Positions 55,229-64,000 are shown, counted from the stretch's first letter. The stretch: DNA of 64,000 bases from Blastocatellia bacterium (GCA_016705245.1 JADIYM010000012.1:104962-168961), one strand, 5' to 3'. Numbers and translations are program-made. Notes: generated from the letters alone by a model not told the origin.

Positions 55229-55329
55229 AGAGTAGACAGGATTACAGGATTTTCAGGATTAACAGGATTCTCGAATGAATACTTAGAGAATCCTGTTAAT
55301 CCTGAAAATCCTGAAATCCTGTCAACTCT
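55229..55329. repeat. Family 1 palindromic repeat, copy 5 (best conserved)
   Basis: 44-base arms at 55229-55272 and 55286-55329, nearly perfect complements around 13 bases. It lies just after the matrixin stop and before the convergent pmbA gene. Confidence 0.92.
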
Positions 55330-55339
55330 CCAGAAATCG

Positions 55340-55377
55340 GCGAAGGCCGCGGTGTGACGCAACGCCACGGCCTTCGC
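55340..55377 (-). terminator. Stem-loop at the 3' end of pmbA
   Basis: GCGAAGGCCG (55340-55349) pairs perfectly with CGGCCTTCGC (55368-55377). It is 15 bases beyond the pmbA stop on the minus strand and could act in both directions between the convergent genes. Confidence 0.65.
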
Positions 55378-55392
55378 ATTCCGTCGGTAGTG

Positions 55393-56742
55393 TCAGGCGC
55401 CGCCGACCGTGATCTCAGAGATGAGAAGAGTCGGCGAAGCCACACCACCGGCGCGGAATTTGAGGTCATTGCCCACGGCCGTGATGTTCTTGAAGGCCGT
55501 GATCACGTTTCCGGCGATCGTGATCTCCTGAACGGGGTATGCGAATTCGCCGTTCTCGATCCAGTGTCCCGTCGCCCCGTGCGAGAAGTCTCCCGTCACC
55601 GGGTTGAAGCCCTGCGCGCTCATAGTTCGCAGGTAGAGCCCCGACTTCACGCTCTTGATGATGTCCTTCGGATCCCTGTCGCCGGCCATCAGGAACAGGT
55701 TCGACGCGCCGATATTGGGCCCGCCCTGGTAACCCCGGTTCGTCGTGCCGGTCAGCGGCATCTTCAGGCGCCGCGATGAATACGAGTCGCAGAGATACGA
55801 CTTCAGCACGCCCTTTTCGATGAAAGGAACCCTCGACGACTTTACGCCCTCCGCGTCGAACGGCCGGCATCCGGGACCGTCCGCCAACGTCGCGTCGTCG
55901 ACGATCGAGACGAGCGGCGACGCAATGGCCTCGCCGAGCTTGCCGACGAGGAACGAGGACTTCCGGTAGACGGATCGTCCCGATGCCGCGCCAAAGAACG
56001 CTCCGATCATTCGTTGCGCCATCGTCGGATCAACGACCAGGGGCACCGTCTGCGACTTCACCTTGCGGGCGCCGAGCTTGCTCGTCACTCGCCTGGCCGC
56101 CTCGAGGCCCACTTCCTTCGGCGTCAGCAGCTTGTTCGCATACCGCTGGAACGAATACCAGGAATCCGTCTGCTTGACTCCCCCTTCCTCTGCGATAAGC
56201 CCTACGTAAAGGCCCGCGTTCGTCGTCCGATACTGACCGACGAACCCGTCCGACGTCGCAAGCGTGACCTGGTAGGTCCCGTCCGACCAGCCTGCCGTGT
56301 TCGAGTTCGTTATGCGCTTGTCCGACTTCATTCCGATTTCTTCGGCCTCGCGCGCCATGTCGATCTTCCTGTCGGTCGGGATCGAAGCGATCGACTCGTC
56401 GAAGAGCATCAGCTTTCCGTCGTAGACACCGAGCGACTCGCGCGGCGCCAGGCCGTTGAACTCGTCCGGGTTCGAGACCTTGACGATGTCGAGCGCCTGC
56501 GCGGCGATGCTCTTCACCGACTTGTCGGCAAAGTCGGTCGTGTAGGTCAGCGCCATAGCGCCGCCCTTGAAGACCCGCATTCCGAGGCCCTTGCTGATCG
56601 ACTGCTCGAGCTTCTCGATGCGGCCCAGGCGGACCTCCGTACTGAAGTCGGTCGTATTGGCGACGAAGACGTCGCAGGCGTCGGCACCCTGGCGCTTGAG
56701 CTCGGCGACGACGTCGGTGGCGAGTTGTCGATAGTCGTTCAT
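55393..56742 (-). CDS. pmbA: PmbA/TldE metalloprotease-partner subunit
   Basis: 449 aa. Non-catalytic partner of TldD: N-terminal RRGADACDVF-like region (KRQGADACDVFVANTTDFST), GRIEKLEQSISKGLGMRVFK, VVDPTMAQRMIGAFFGAASG, and a C-terminal domain (DFSHGATGHWIENGEFAYPV, GNVITAFKNITAVGNDLKFR). As expected for TldE it lacks the HExxxH motif. TldD/TldE heterodimers process microcin precursors and unfolded peptides. The gene follows tldD by 12 bases. It has no signal peptide, whereas its partner does. Confidence 0.9.
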   Translation of the reverse strand: MNDYRQLATDVVAELKRQGADACDVFVANTTDFSTEVRLGRIEKLEQSISKGLGMRVFKGGAMALTYTTDFADKSVKSIAAQALDIVKVSNPDEFNGLAPRESLGVYDGKLMLFDESIASIPTDRKIDMAREAEEIGMKSDKRITNSNTAGWSDGTYQVTLATSDGFVGQYRTTNAGLYVGLIAEEGGVKQTDSWYSFQRYANKLLTPKEVGLEAARRVTSKLGARKVKSQTVPLVVDPTMAQRMIGAFFGAASGRSVYRKSSFLVGKLGEAIASPLVSIVDDATLADGPGCRPFDAEGVKSSRVPFIEKGVLKSYLCDSYSSRRLKMPLTGTTNRGYQGGPNIGASNLFLMAGDRDPKDIIKSVKSGLYLRTMSAQGFNPVTGDFSHGATGHWIENGEFAYPVQEITIAGNVITAFKNITAVGNDLKFRAGGVASPTLLISEITVGGA

Positions 56743-56754
56743 GTCGTCGCTCTC

Positions 56755-58290
56755 CTAGGCCTTGACCTTCGAACCGCCGACGGTGATCTCAGAGACCTTG
56801 CACGTCGGGATGCCCATGCCCACGGGCACGCTCTGCCCGTTCTTGCCGCACGTCCAGCCGCCGTCGGCGAACTGCAGGTCGTTGCCGACCATCGTGACCT
56901 TCGTCATCACGTCCGGACCGTTGCCGATGAGCGTCACGCCCTTGAGCGGCGTCGTAAGCTTTCCATCCTCGATCAGGTAGCTTTCGTTGACCGAAAACGT
57001 GAAGTCGCCCTTCGTGATGTCGACCTGTCCACCGCCGAACTTCTTGGCATAGATGCCGCGCTTGACCGACTTCAGAATTTCCTCGGGATCCGACTTGCCG
57101 GGCCGCATGTATGTATTCGTCATCCGCGGCATCGGCGAGTAGGCGTACGACTGACGGCGTCCGTTGCCGGTCGCGTTGACCTTCATGGCCTGGGCGCTGA
57201 TCCGGTCGTGCAGGTAACCCTTCAGAATGCCGTTTTCGATGAGCACCGTGCTCGTTGGCGCTCCGCCCTCGTCGTCCACGTTGATCGTGCCGCGCATGTT
57301 CTCGAACAGCCCCTCGTCGACGACCGTGCAGAGATCGGACGCAACGCGCTGGCCGACGCGGCCCGAGTAGTTCGACAGGTTCTTGCGATTGAAGTCCGCC
57401 TCGAGGCCGTGACCGACCGCCTCGTGCAGGAGCACGCCGCTGTCCTTCGGTCCGAGCACGACCGTCATCGGGCCGGCTTCGATGTCCTTCGCCTCGAGGA
57501 GCGTGACGGACAGTCGCGCCGCCTCCCTGGCGATGTCGGCCGCGGGACGCTTCTTTGCGAAGTACTCGAGGCCGATGCGGCCGCCACCTGATTCGTAGCC
57601 CGTCTGGCGATTCGTGCCTTCCTCGGCGATGCAGCTCGTCGAAAAGACGAAAACAGGCTGCATGTCGGTCCAGCTCACGCCGTCCGAGTTCGCATACGCC
57701 AGGTATTTCACCTCGTCGTTGAAGCTGCAGGTGACGCGCGTGATCTTCGGGCTGTAGGCGCGGGCCGTCTTGTTCGCCTCGTTAATGAATCCCAGCTTCC
57801 GGTTGAGGTCCGCCTCCGTGGCGAGGTCGCCGATCGGGTAGAGGTTCTTCAGCTTCGCAAGTCCAATCGGCATCACCTTGGCCTTCGCGGCAGCGTCGTT
57901 GGCGATTGCGGACGCTGTCCGCGCCGCCGTCGACAGGCTCTCCATCGAGAGGTCTTCCGAGAACGCGAAGCCCACCTGGTCACCCTTGACGACGCGAACG
58001 CCAACTCCGGCGTCGATTCCGCGGCTCGCGGCCTTCACCTTTTCTTCCTCGAAGAACAGGCTCGACGCGACGCGATGCTCGAAGAACAGGTCGGCGAAGT
58101 CGGCGCCCCGCGACAGGCAGATCTCCAGCAATCGCTTCATTTCCTCCGGACCAACACCGAAGTAGGTCCCGAAGATATCCGGTGTGGCAGCCGACGCCTG
58201 TCCGCGCAGGACCGAGGTCAGCCACGCTTCGCTAGCCGCGGCCGCGGCGAGCGTCATCGATGTGCGTCCGATGAAATCGCGTCGCTTCAT
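56755..58290 (-). CDS. tldD: TldD-type zinc metalloprotease with Tat signal
   Basis: 511 aa from the ATG at 58288-58290, with GGAG about 10 bases upstream. It begins MKRRDFIGRTSMTLAAAAAS, a twin-arginine signal (RRDFIG). The catalytic domain has the HExxxH motif in LLHEAVGHGLEADFNRKNLS near residue 290, FENMRGTINVDDEGGAPTST and SYAYSPMPRMTNTYMRPGKS near the third metal ligand. The rest matches TldD (VNESYLIEDGKLTTPLKGVT, GNDLQFADGGWTCGKNGQSV). With PmbA it should cleave peptides. Typical TldD is cytoplasmic; the Tat signal suggests export of the folded complex with PmbA hitching along (inference). Confidence 0.9.
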   Translation of the reverse strand: MKRRDFIGRTSMTLAAAAASEAWLTSVLRGQASAATPDIFGTYFGVGPEEMKRLLEICLSRGADFADLFFEHRVASSLFFEEEKVKAASRGIDAGVGVRVVKGDQVGFAFSEDLSMESLSTAARTASAIANDAAAKAKVMPIGLAKLKNLYPIGDLATEADLNRKLGFINEANKTARAYSPKITRVTCSFNDEVKYLAYANSDGVSWTDMQPVFVFSTSCIAEEGTNRQTGYESGGGRIGLEYFAKKRPAADIAREAARLSVTLLEAKDIEAGPMTVVLGPKDSGVLLHEAVGHGLEADFNRKNLSNYSGRVGQRVASDLCTVVDEGLFENMRGTINVDDEGGAPTSTVLIENGILKGYLHDRISAQAMKVNATGNGRRQSYAYSPMPRMTNTYMRPGKSDPEEILKSVKRGIYAKKFGGGQVDITKGDFTFSVNESYLIEDGKLTTPLKGVTLIGNGPDVMTKVTMVGNDLQFADGGWTCGKNGQSVPVGMGIPTCKVSEITVGGSKVKA

Positions 58291-58562
58291 TTTGGGTGGA
58301 TTCTCCTTGCTCCGATTGTGGGTGGCGTGCGAGTCAGCGGGACCAGTCAATGCGGGGATCTGGACAACCGCCATCGCCGGACATCGCGGAACGCTACGGC
58401 GCTTGGAGGAACCGGCTGTTGCTCCGTACCGTCCCGCGAGCCGACGTCGAGCGCACGTACGTGAACTCGATACACGCCGGAATTACGGGGGCACTCCTCG
58501 AAAGTTCCCGGCGTACGTCGTGCTTTACCAACGTTTTACATTCGCCGGAGTTCGCCTCAGTG

Positions 58563-58637
58563 ACTCCGTGTCTCCGTGTCTCTGTGTGCGTAGCGTCTTC
58601 AGAGCTTCGCATACAGAGAGCACAGAGGCACGGAGGC
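58563..58637. repeat. Family 2 palindromic repeat, copy 6
   Basis: Arms 58563-58595 and 58602-58637 (TCTCTGTGTGCGTAGC and GCTTCGCATACAGAGAGC). It lies in the 355-base gap between the VWFA and tldD genes, both on the minus strand; the other part of the gap (58291-58560) contains nothing I can recognise besides a likely tldD promoter region. Confidence 0.8.
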
Positions 58638-58645
58638 CCAGGACC

Positions 58646-60754
58646 TCACTCCACGTCGAAATCGATCCACTGCGACGCCGAGCGCGCCTTCGCTCCTCCG
58701 AGCACGTCCCTGACGACGATTTCGAGCACATAGGAACCTGGCTTCATGTCCTCGCCCAGCTGCAGCCCTCGCCCGACGCGAGTTCGGGACCAGTCGGCCT
58801 GTGGCCCCGGATCGAACGACGGCACGGCATTCGAAAGAATGAGGCGCCCTTCGCGATACACGCGCACCGTCATCTCGAGCGACGGCCGCTTCGTCACCTT
58901 GTCGCGCCTCGCGTTGTAGATCTCGAAGCCATACGACACGCGATCGCCTCCCTTGAAACGTCGCACGGCCGGACTGACGGGCGGATCGGCCAGTGCCGAT
59001 TTCTGCTGTCGATTGAGTGCGCGAGGTTCGACGGGGACGATGTCGCTCGAGAGAACGATGCCGGACATTGCGAGCTCATCGTTCGAGACGTCTGGCAGCT
59101 CGATGAACTGGTACGCCGAACCGATGCGATCCGAGAGCACGTCACGGACCGCCGCGCGCATCGAGTAGGCGCCGGCGCGCTTCAGCGGAAACGTAACCGT
59201 CTGGTCGAGCCCGAATCGCAGGGCGCGCTGGTAGTCGTCGCCACGCAGTCGGATCTCCTGCGTGCTGGCCTGGCGACTGACCATGCCGCCGTTGTCGCCA
59301 AATGCCACGACGACGAGATCGACCCGAGCGACCTTCGAGTCGTCACGTTCCGTAGTGAACGTCAGGTCCCGCGCATCGACGTGCAGGAGACACATCACCG
59401 ACGGACCGCTGCGAGGATCGATTGAGAAAAGTGGCGTCACCTGCATCCGGACGCCGCTCGCCGAGAACGGCGAAATGACCGCGTCCACCATTCGCTGACT
59501 GGCCGATCGGGTCTCAATCCCCGCCTCTTCGTCCGGGTAACCATAGAAACCCGAACGAGCGCGGACCGTCACTCCGGGACGCTTCGCACGAACCGAGATC
59601 CGATGAAACTCGGAGCGGCCTTCCTCCGCGCCGAACGTGGACTCCTCAGGTATGTAACTGAGCAGGTAATATCCGAGCTGATCGTCGACCGCGCGCCGCA
59701 GTCCGTCCGTGATGTCGTTCGTGTTGTAAATGAAGAGTCCGCCGGTCTGGTCGGCCAGCTGGCTCAGGACATCGCGTGATCGGAAGAGCGTCGATCGTCG
59801 CCCGGCGAGCCGGTCGCCGAGGTCCGTCAGTCGCCTGAACCGATTCGTCGGCTCGTCGGCCGAGACGACGAGTGGCAGAACTCCCCGGACGTCGATGCTG
59901 TAAATCGCGACGGCTCCCCGATTGGCAAGATCGATGAGGTTCTGCACGGCGCGCCGCACACGCGAAGGGCCGGGGCCTTCGGCATCGACATCCTCGAGGG
60001 CGCAGGGCATGCCATCCGAGAGCAGCACCACCGATTTGCGGCCCGGCAGCTCCCTCAACCCGCGAACCACGAAGTTCAGCACACCGAGCGTCCCGCGAAT
60101 GAACACGTCGGTCCGAAGCGCTTCGGCGAGGCCGCGGGCGTCGGCGGTGTTGATGTCCGTAGGCGTGCCGTCATCGCACTCTTTCTCGGGTCGCGACCTC
60201 GGCACGTATCGGATGCGTTCGATCGCCGCATAGAGCTCGTCCCGATTGGCCGAAAACTGCTGGAGCGCTCCAGCTCCAGTTCGGGACTGGACGATGGCGA
60301 TCTGATCACCGGGCTCGAGACGGTTGTCGACGAACGACCGGACGGCGTCTCGCGCTGCGCGCGCGCTCTCGTTCGACGCGAGGTCGTCAACGACGATGGC
60401 GATCGTCCGACGGACACGCTCGGGCGGCAGACGCACGGGCGGGCCCGAGGTCGATACTTCGCGGGTCGTCGCGGGTGGCGGTGATGAAGCGACAAAGCTG
60501 AAGTTCGTGATGACCTGAGGCCGGTCATCCTGCATGAGCTCGAAATCGTCCTTCGACAGGTCCGTGACGGGTCTGCCGTCGCGGTCGGTCACGATGGCGT
60601 CGACCTGCACGAGCGTGACCCCCAGACGGACTATCTTGTCATCCGACTGGGGCGCCGGCTGGATGGCCTGGGCGAGGGCGAGACAGGGAGTGAGCAGGAA
60701 GAAGCCGAGCGCGCTCCATGCCGCTATCGCGCGCGTTGCATTCCTCGATCGCAT
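58646..60754 (-). CDS. Secreted VWFA-related domain protein, long form
   Basis: 702 aa. Signal peptide (AAWSALGFFLLTPCLALA). Opening block VRLGVTLVQVDAIVTDRDGR, DLSKDDFELMQDDRPQVITN is typical of the acidobacterial VWFA-related family. The VWA domain runs from about 115 to 340, with the metal-site-like VDDLAS and SVVLLSDGMPC, and DQTGGLFIYNTNDITDGLRR just before the tail motif YYLLSYIPEES. The second half (about 420-700) is beta-rich (VNVHPF-like strands; LLHVDARDLTFTTERDD, VSYGFEIYNARRDKVT). Function unknown; likely adhesion or binding. It follows a zinc-ribbon gene by 11 bases and shares its family with the protein at 11349-12446. Confidence 0.85.
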   Translation of the reverse strand: MRSRNATRAIAAWSALGFFLLTPCLALAQAIQPAPQSDDKIVRLGVTLVQVDAIVTDRDGRPVTDLSKDDFELMQDDRPQVITNFSFVASSPPPATTREVSTSGPPVRLPPERVRRTIAIVVDDLASNESARAARDAVRSFVDNRLEPGDQIAIVQSRTGAGALQQFSANRDELYAAIERIRYVPRSRPEKECDDGTPTDINTADARGLAEALRTDVFIRGTLGVLNFVVRGLRELPGRKSVVLLSDGMPCALEDVDAEGPGPSRVRRAVQNLIDLANRGAVAIYSIDVRGVLPLVVSADEPTNRFRRLTDLGDRLAGRRSTLFRSRDVLSQLADQTGGLFIYNTNDITDGLRRAVDDQLGYYLLSYIPEESTFGAEEGRSEFHRISVRAKRPGVTVRARSGFYGYPDEEAGIETRSASQRMVDAVISPFSASGVRMQVTPLFSIDPRSGPSVMCLLHVDARDLTFTTERDDSKVARVDLVVVAFGDNGGMVSRQASTQEIRLRGDDYQRALRFGLDQTVTFPLKRAGAYSMRAAVRDVLSDRIGSAYQFIELPDVSNDELAMSGIVLSSDIVPVEPRALNRQQKSALADPPVSPAVRRFKGGDRVSYGFEIYNARRDKVTKRPSLEMTVRVYREGRLILSNAVPSFDPGPQADWSRTRVGRGLQLGEDMKPGSYVLEIVVRDVLGGAKARSASQWIDFDVE

Positions 60755-60765
60755 GCGTCTGGAGT

Positions 60766-61392
60766 CTACTCGGTCGTGGCTCTCGATTGCTGAACCGTCG
60801 GGGTGTCGCGCAACTGGCGCGTCGTATGCTCGACGACCGAAGGCGGTGGAGCGGGATAGGCAACGGACTCCTGTAGAAGCCGGCCCGTATCGAGCCGAGG
60901 CCGGTCGAGTGAGTCTCGCAGGCGCGCGCGCTCTTCGTCGTCCCTGCTCGACGACGTCGACACCGTCAGGTATCGGCCGTTGAGAAACATCGCGAGGCCC
61001 AGCAGGAACACAATGACGCCGAGACCCGTCGCAGGGAGCTTGTCTTCCTCCTGAAACGAGTACAACAGGAAGAACAACGCGGATCCGATTCCGATGGCCT
61101 GCATTACGAGTCCCGCTCGCAAGCGGCGCAGCCTCCGCTCCTGAGGGGATTCGAGGAACTTCTCGACTTGAGGAAGGACTTCCTCCACGACCTTGGCGAG
61201 CTCCTTGGCCGACTTCAGGTCACGGATCTTCGCGGCAACGGCCCGTCCTATCTCTTCACGCGCTGTCACGGCGGATTCGATGTTTCCACCGACGACGGGC
61301 AGTCCGGCGCGAAGCGACCTCAAGTCGCCGCCACACGCCCGGCAGAACTGATACGGCTCTCGTTCCTGCGTTCCGCAACCTGGACAAAACAC
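60766..61392 (-). CDS. Zinc-ribbon membrane protein
   Basis: 208 aa. N-terminal zinc ribbon with MFCPGCG and FCRACGG (two CxxC knuckles). A helical region (about 40-105) contains AREEIGRAVAAKIRDLKSAK and VEEVLPQVEKFLESPQERRL. Two membrane helices follow (LVMQAIGIGSALFFLLYSF and GLGVIVFLLGLAMFLNGRYL), then a polar C-terminal tail (about 150-208). No known function. Its stop is 11 bases before the VWFA start, so the two are likely co-expressed. Confidence 0.7.
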   Translation of the reverse strand: MFCPGCGTQEREPYQFCRACGGDLRSLRAGLPVVGGNIESAVTAREEIGRAVAAKIRDLKSAKELAKVVEEVLPQVEKFLESPQERRLRRLRAGLVMQAIGIGSALFFLLYSFQEEDKLPATGLGVIVFLLGLAMFLNGRYLTVSTSSSRDDEERARLRDSLDRPRLDTGRLLQESVAYPAPPPSVVEHTTRQLRDTPTVQQSRATTE

Positions 61393-61457
61393 GCAGCCAC
61401 CTCGTCGTTCGAGCAGGGTACCACAAGCAGGTTCACGACAAACCCAGCGTCGACTCT

Positions 61458-61662
61458 GGGTAGTGGGTCAGTTCGACTTCCATCGCAAGACTCGGATATT
61501 CACATTTCTGTTGCTGCTCTGCGCCTTTGCGTCTTCCCTTTGCGTCTTTGCGAGAAACTCAACGTTCAATTGGGTCCTTTCCAGAGTCAGTTTCCCGCAG
61601 AGGCGCGAAGGAAGACGCAAAGACGCAAGGGGAGCAGCGAGATCGAAAATGACCCACTACCC
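61458..61662. mobile_element. MITE-like element of repeat family 3 (complete)
   Basis: 205 bp with perfect 13-bp terminal inverted repeats, GGGTAGTGGGTCA (61458-61470) and TGACCCACTACCC (61650-61662). Both sides carry the direct repeat GACTCT (61452-61457 and 61663-61668), as expected for a target-site duplication. The interior holds the family 3 palindrome (CGCCTTTGCGTCTTCCCTTT and its complement) and no coding capacity. Truncated relatives lie at 45461-45632 and 49911-50003. It ends 15 bases before the stop of the glycosyltransferase gene. Confidence 0.85.
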
Positions 61663-61677
61663 GACTCTACAGGTCGG

Positions 61678-62886
61678 TCAACGGCGATCGCTCCGGCTCG
61701 ACACCATGTCGCGGTAGATCTCGAGGTACGACTCCGCGATCCTTTCGAAGTCGAATCGGCGCACGAGCTCGCGGCCACGCGCGCCGGCATCGACGCGTCG
61801 CGCTGGATCGTACAGGAACTCGGCGATGGCCGCGGCGATGGATGAGGGCGACTCGGGGTCGATGAATCGTCCGGCGACTCCGTCGAGATCGATCTGGGTG
61901 GCGACTCCGGTTCTTCCGACGATGACGGGCAGTCCACAGGCGAGCGCTTCGACTATCACGTTGCCGAAGCTCTCGTTTCGTGACGGAAGCACGAGCAGGT
62001 CAGACGCCCGGATCACGTCGACGACATCGGATCGCGCGCCAAGGTCGATGATGCCCCCTCCGGCTTCCCGGACAGCCGCGTCGATGAGCGGCTGATCGGG
62101 TCCGTGCCCTGCGAAGGCCAACGTCGCCGATTCGTGTTGTTCACGCAACAGTGCCCACGCCGCGAGCAGCTCGCGAACGCCCTTCCGCGGGACGTATTGC
62201 CCGACGAAAAGCGCCAGGGGGCCGTCCGGTATTCCGAATCTCGTCCGCAGCGCGCGTCGCTCATCGTCCGTGGCGGGACAGAAGCGATCGAGGTCTATGC
62301 CATTGTCGACTCGCGAGAATCGATCCGCGGCGACATCGATAGACGATAGCTCCGCGGCGATCTCGTCGCTCATGACCGCGAACCGGTCGACACGACGAAG
62401 GATGGAACTCAGTGGGCGTGCTGCCGCGCTAATAAGGATCTTCCGAAGCTCTCCGTCCTCGCCGCCGAGGCTCGGCTTTACGAGCACGGGCGTTCCGGCA
62501 AGACGCGCTCCAATGACGGCGCCAAGTGTCGACGCGGACAGACAATGTGCGTGCACGACGTCGGCCGATCGGGCCTGTCGGGCGACGTGGAGGGCCATGG
62601 CGACGATCTGGGCGACCTTCGCGGCGTGAAATGCGGGGCCCGACGTCGCGACGTCGCGGGCCATCGGCACGGCGATCCGCCGAACCTCTATACCGTCGAT
62701 AGCATCGTGAGCCGGCAGTCCATCCGCGAACATTGTGGTATGGATTCGAACGCGTGCGCCGGCCCGCACGAGTGCGCGGGCGAGCCCGAGCGCCTGCTGC
62801 TCCGCTCCGGCGATGTAGGGAAACAATCGCTGCGAAATCATCAGGACGCGGAGCGGTGGATTCCGCGGATTCGATTTGCCGTGCAT
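61678..62886 (-). CDS. GT4-family glycosyltransferase
   Basis: 402 aa of the GT-B fold, GT4 family. N-terminal Rossmann domain with LRVLMISQRLFPYIAGAEQQ (acceptor loop, GGAE-type) and DVVHAHCLSASTLGAVIGA. C-terminal nucleotide-sugar domain with FVGQYVPRKGVRELLAAWAL, the family E-x7-E motif in LVLPSRNESFGNVIVEALAC (first Glu in NESFG, second in VEALAC) and DPESPSSIAAAIAEFL. It transfers a sugar to an unknown acceptor, probably for a surface polysaccharide. It is not near the Wzz/WecB genes. The gene starts with an ATG at 62884-62886, and the next gene diverges from it. Confidence 0.9.
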   Translation of the reverse strand: MHGKSNPRNPPLRVLMISQRLFPYIAGAEQQALGLARALVRAGARVRIHTTMFADGLPAHDAIDGIEVRRIAVPMARDVATSGPAFHAAKVAQIVAMALHVARQARSADVVHAHCLSASTLGAVIGARLAGTPVLVKPSLGGEDGELRKILISAAARPLSSILRRVDRFAVMSDEIAAELSSIDVAADRFSRVDNGIDLDRFCPATDDERRALRTRFGIPDGPLALFVGQYVPRKGVRELLAAWALLREQHESATLAFAGHGPDQPLIDAAVREAGGGIIDLGARSDVVDVIRASDLLVLPSRNESFGNVIVEALACGLPVIVGRTGVATQIDLDGVAGRFIDPESPSSIAAAIAEFLYDPARRVDAGARGRELVRRFDFERIAESYLEIYRDMVSSRSDRR

Positions 62887-62931
62887 GGGCCGGAGATTAT
62901 AATGACCAAACTCGTTTTCAGCGGAGGCTCC

Positions 62932-64000
62932 ATGAATACGCCCTTGTGCCTCGCCCGAGTGCTGATGTTGCTCGTGTGCATCTCGGCACCCTTCGCCCCT
63001 TGCCTAGCGCAACCCCCTATCGAGCCGTCGTGGAACGGCAAGTACCTCTCGCATTACCTGCGAGAGCTCAACAATCCGGATCCGATTCAGCGACAACTCT
63101 CGTGTGAAGCCATCGGCAGCATGGGCTCGACGGCCGCCGCCGCCGTACCTGAGCTCTCGAAGTTGCTCGAGAGCAAGGAACCGTCGGACCGAATCGCCGC
63201 TGCCATGGCGCTGGCCAAGATCGGCGACGCGGCCAAGTCGGCGATTCCTCTGCTCCAGAAGATGGAGCAGAGCGCCGACGTGAATGAGAAGAAGGTCGCG
63301 CAGATCACGATTATGGCCCTCGAGCCACCGGTATCGACCGTGGCGTTCGAGTTCCTCTCTTCGGCCTATGTGCTGAGCTTCCTGGTCGCCGCGCTGATTG
63401 GCGGCGCGGTGGCATTACTGTTCTGGAAGCGACGCGCGAAACCGACAAAGCGGATGCGACAGAGACGTCGGAAGGAACATCATCGCCGGGCTCTCGCACG
63501 AGTGAAGCCACTGGAACTGCTTCGGCGACCGGCGGAGAGCCGCCGGACACGTCGGTCGGGGGGACGACACCGACGACACCGGCCTCGGCATCGCCGTATC
63601 GAAAGCGTGTGGCGCGTCAGCTCCCTGGAATGGAGCCGTACATCAAGGAGCACGAGGGACCCGAGTCGGTCAAACGCGAGCTCGCGCGTGCACAGGAAGA
63701 ATTCCGGCGAACGTTAAGCGCAGGAGATCGCGAAGTACCAGCTCCGGAGGAGTTGACCCGGACCCCGAGCGATTGCGGCGCTCCGTCTCGAAAGAGAGTG
63801 ACAAGCTGTCCTCAAGCAATATCCGGCTCGAGGTCCGGGGTCAAGGGTCTCGAGGTCAAGATGCTCGAGATGCTGATCGATCAGGGCGGCGCCTCGGATG
63901 CCGCACTGCGCGAGCGCACTGAAGTGACCATCAAGCAGAAGTGGGACGACCTGCGAACTCTCTGCGAGACACCTGCAAAGACATCGTGGAAAGGCGAGCA
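62932..64000 (+). CDS. Secreted/membrane HEAT-repeat protein (cut by right edge; frame broken near 63435)
   Basis: Starts at the ATG at 62932, preceded by GCGGAGG 6 bases upstream. Signal peptide VLMLLVCISAPFAPCLA, then HEAT-type helical repeats (GKYLSHYLRELNNPDPIQRQ, AAAAVPELSKLLESKEPSDR, AAMALAKIGDAAKSAIPLL) and a membrane helix (VLSFLVAALIGGAVALLFW). Beyond it the initial frame becomes a Lys/Arg-rich run ending at 63717, while another frame is open from about 63430 to the edge and reads as a Ser/Thr/Pro-rich linker followed by a charged helical domain (YIKEHEGPESVKRELARAQE). Codon quality suggests one or two more shifts around 63730-63840. So the C-terminal half is poorly determined. Confidence 0.6.

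Overview
The window is GC-rich, gene-dense bacterial chromosome. Best guess is a member of the Acidobacteriota, by inference rather than from any marker gene: it has two secreted proteins with the VWFA-related domain typical of that phylum, a TonB-dependent receptor with an N-terminal carboxypeptidase-regulatory domain, two bacterial alpha-2-macroglobulin-like proteins, HD-GYP/PilZ/DUF4388 signalling proteins, and no phage or plasmid genes.

Layout. 1-4.6 kb: the 5' end of an ACT-domain malic enzyme (minus), a HU-TPR fusion, an RRM protein, a structured gene-free stretch with a sigma-54-like promoter and a terminator-like hairpin (candidate ncRNA), and a secreted M28 peptidase. 4.6-9.7 kb: recF-gyrB, an orphan cobalamin/iron-type binding protein and a PilZ protein. 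9.9-16.5 kb: a minus-strand run (HD-GYP receptor, roadblock/LC7 protein, VWFA protein, ECF sigma factor, zinc-finger anti-sigma factor) divergent from a DUF4388/J-domain/TPR protein. 16.8-22.8 kb: alpha-2-macroglobulin-like gene 1, with pseudopilin-like modules and a carboxypeptidase-regulatory domain in the bait position, broken by several indels. 22.9-25.5 kb: fmt-rsmB-yacG. 25.7-28.2 kb: Wzz-like protein and a UDP-GlcNAc 2-epimerase/methyltransferase fusion. 28.7-31.4 kb: hisF, a protein of unknown function and a TonB-like protein. 31.6-38.7 kb: alpha-2-macroglobulin-like gene 2 (intact, 1967 aa) coupled to a class V aminotransferase. 38.9-45.4 kb: cobalamin uptake operon btuF-btuC-btuD-btuB-like, then a histidine phosphatase and a BFD-like ferredoxin, under a cobalamin riboswitch. 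45.7-50.6 kb: tRNA-Arg, a secreted unknown, rpsO-pnp and a NYN/YacP-like nuclease. 50.7-55.2 kb: membrane-anchored sulfite-oxidase-like protein, DinB protein, DUF4920 protein and matrixin-like protease. 55.4-58.3 kb: a Tat-signal TldD with its PmbA/TldE partner. 58.6-64 kb: VWFA protein, zinc-ribbon membrane protein, glycosyltransferase and a HEAT-repeat protein cut by the right edge.

Almost every larger gap is filled by one of four families of long palindromic repeats; one copy is a MITE-like element with 13-bp terminal inverted repeats and a 6-bp flanking duplication. Several genes end inside these repeats and take their stop codons from them.

At least nine single-site frame breaks interrupt otherwise well conserved coding regions, including the S1 domain of pnp. 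Some fit loss of a base in a short homopolymer, so part of the apparent gene decay is probably sequence error.
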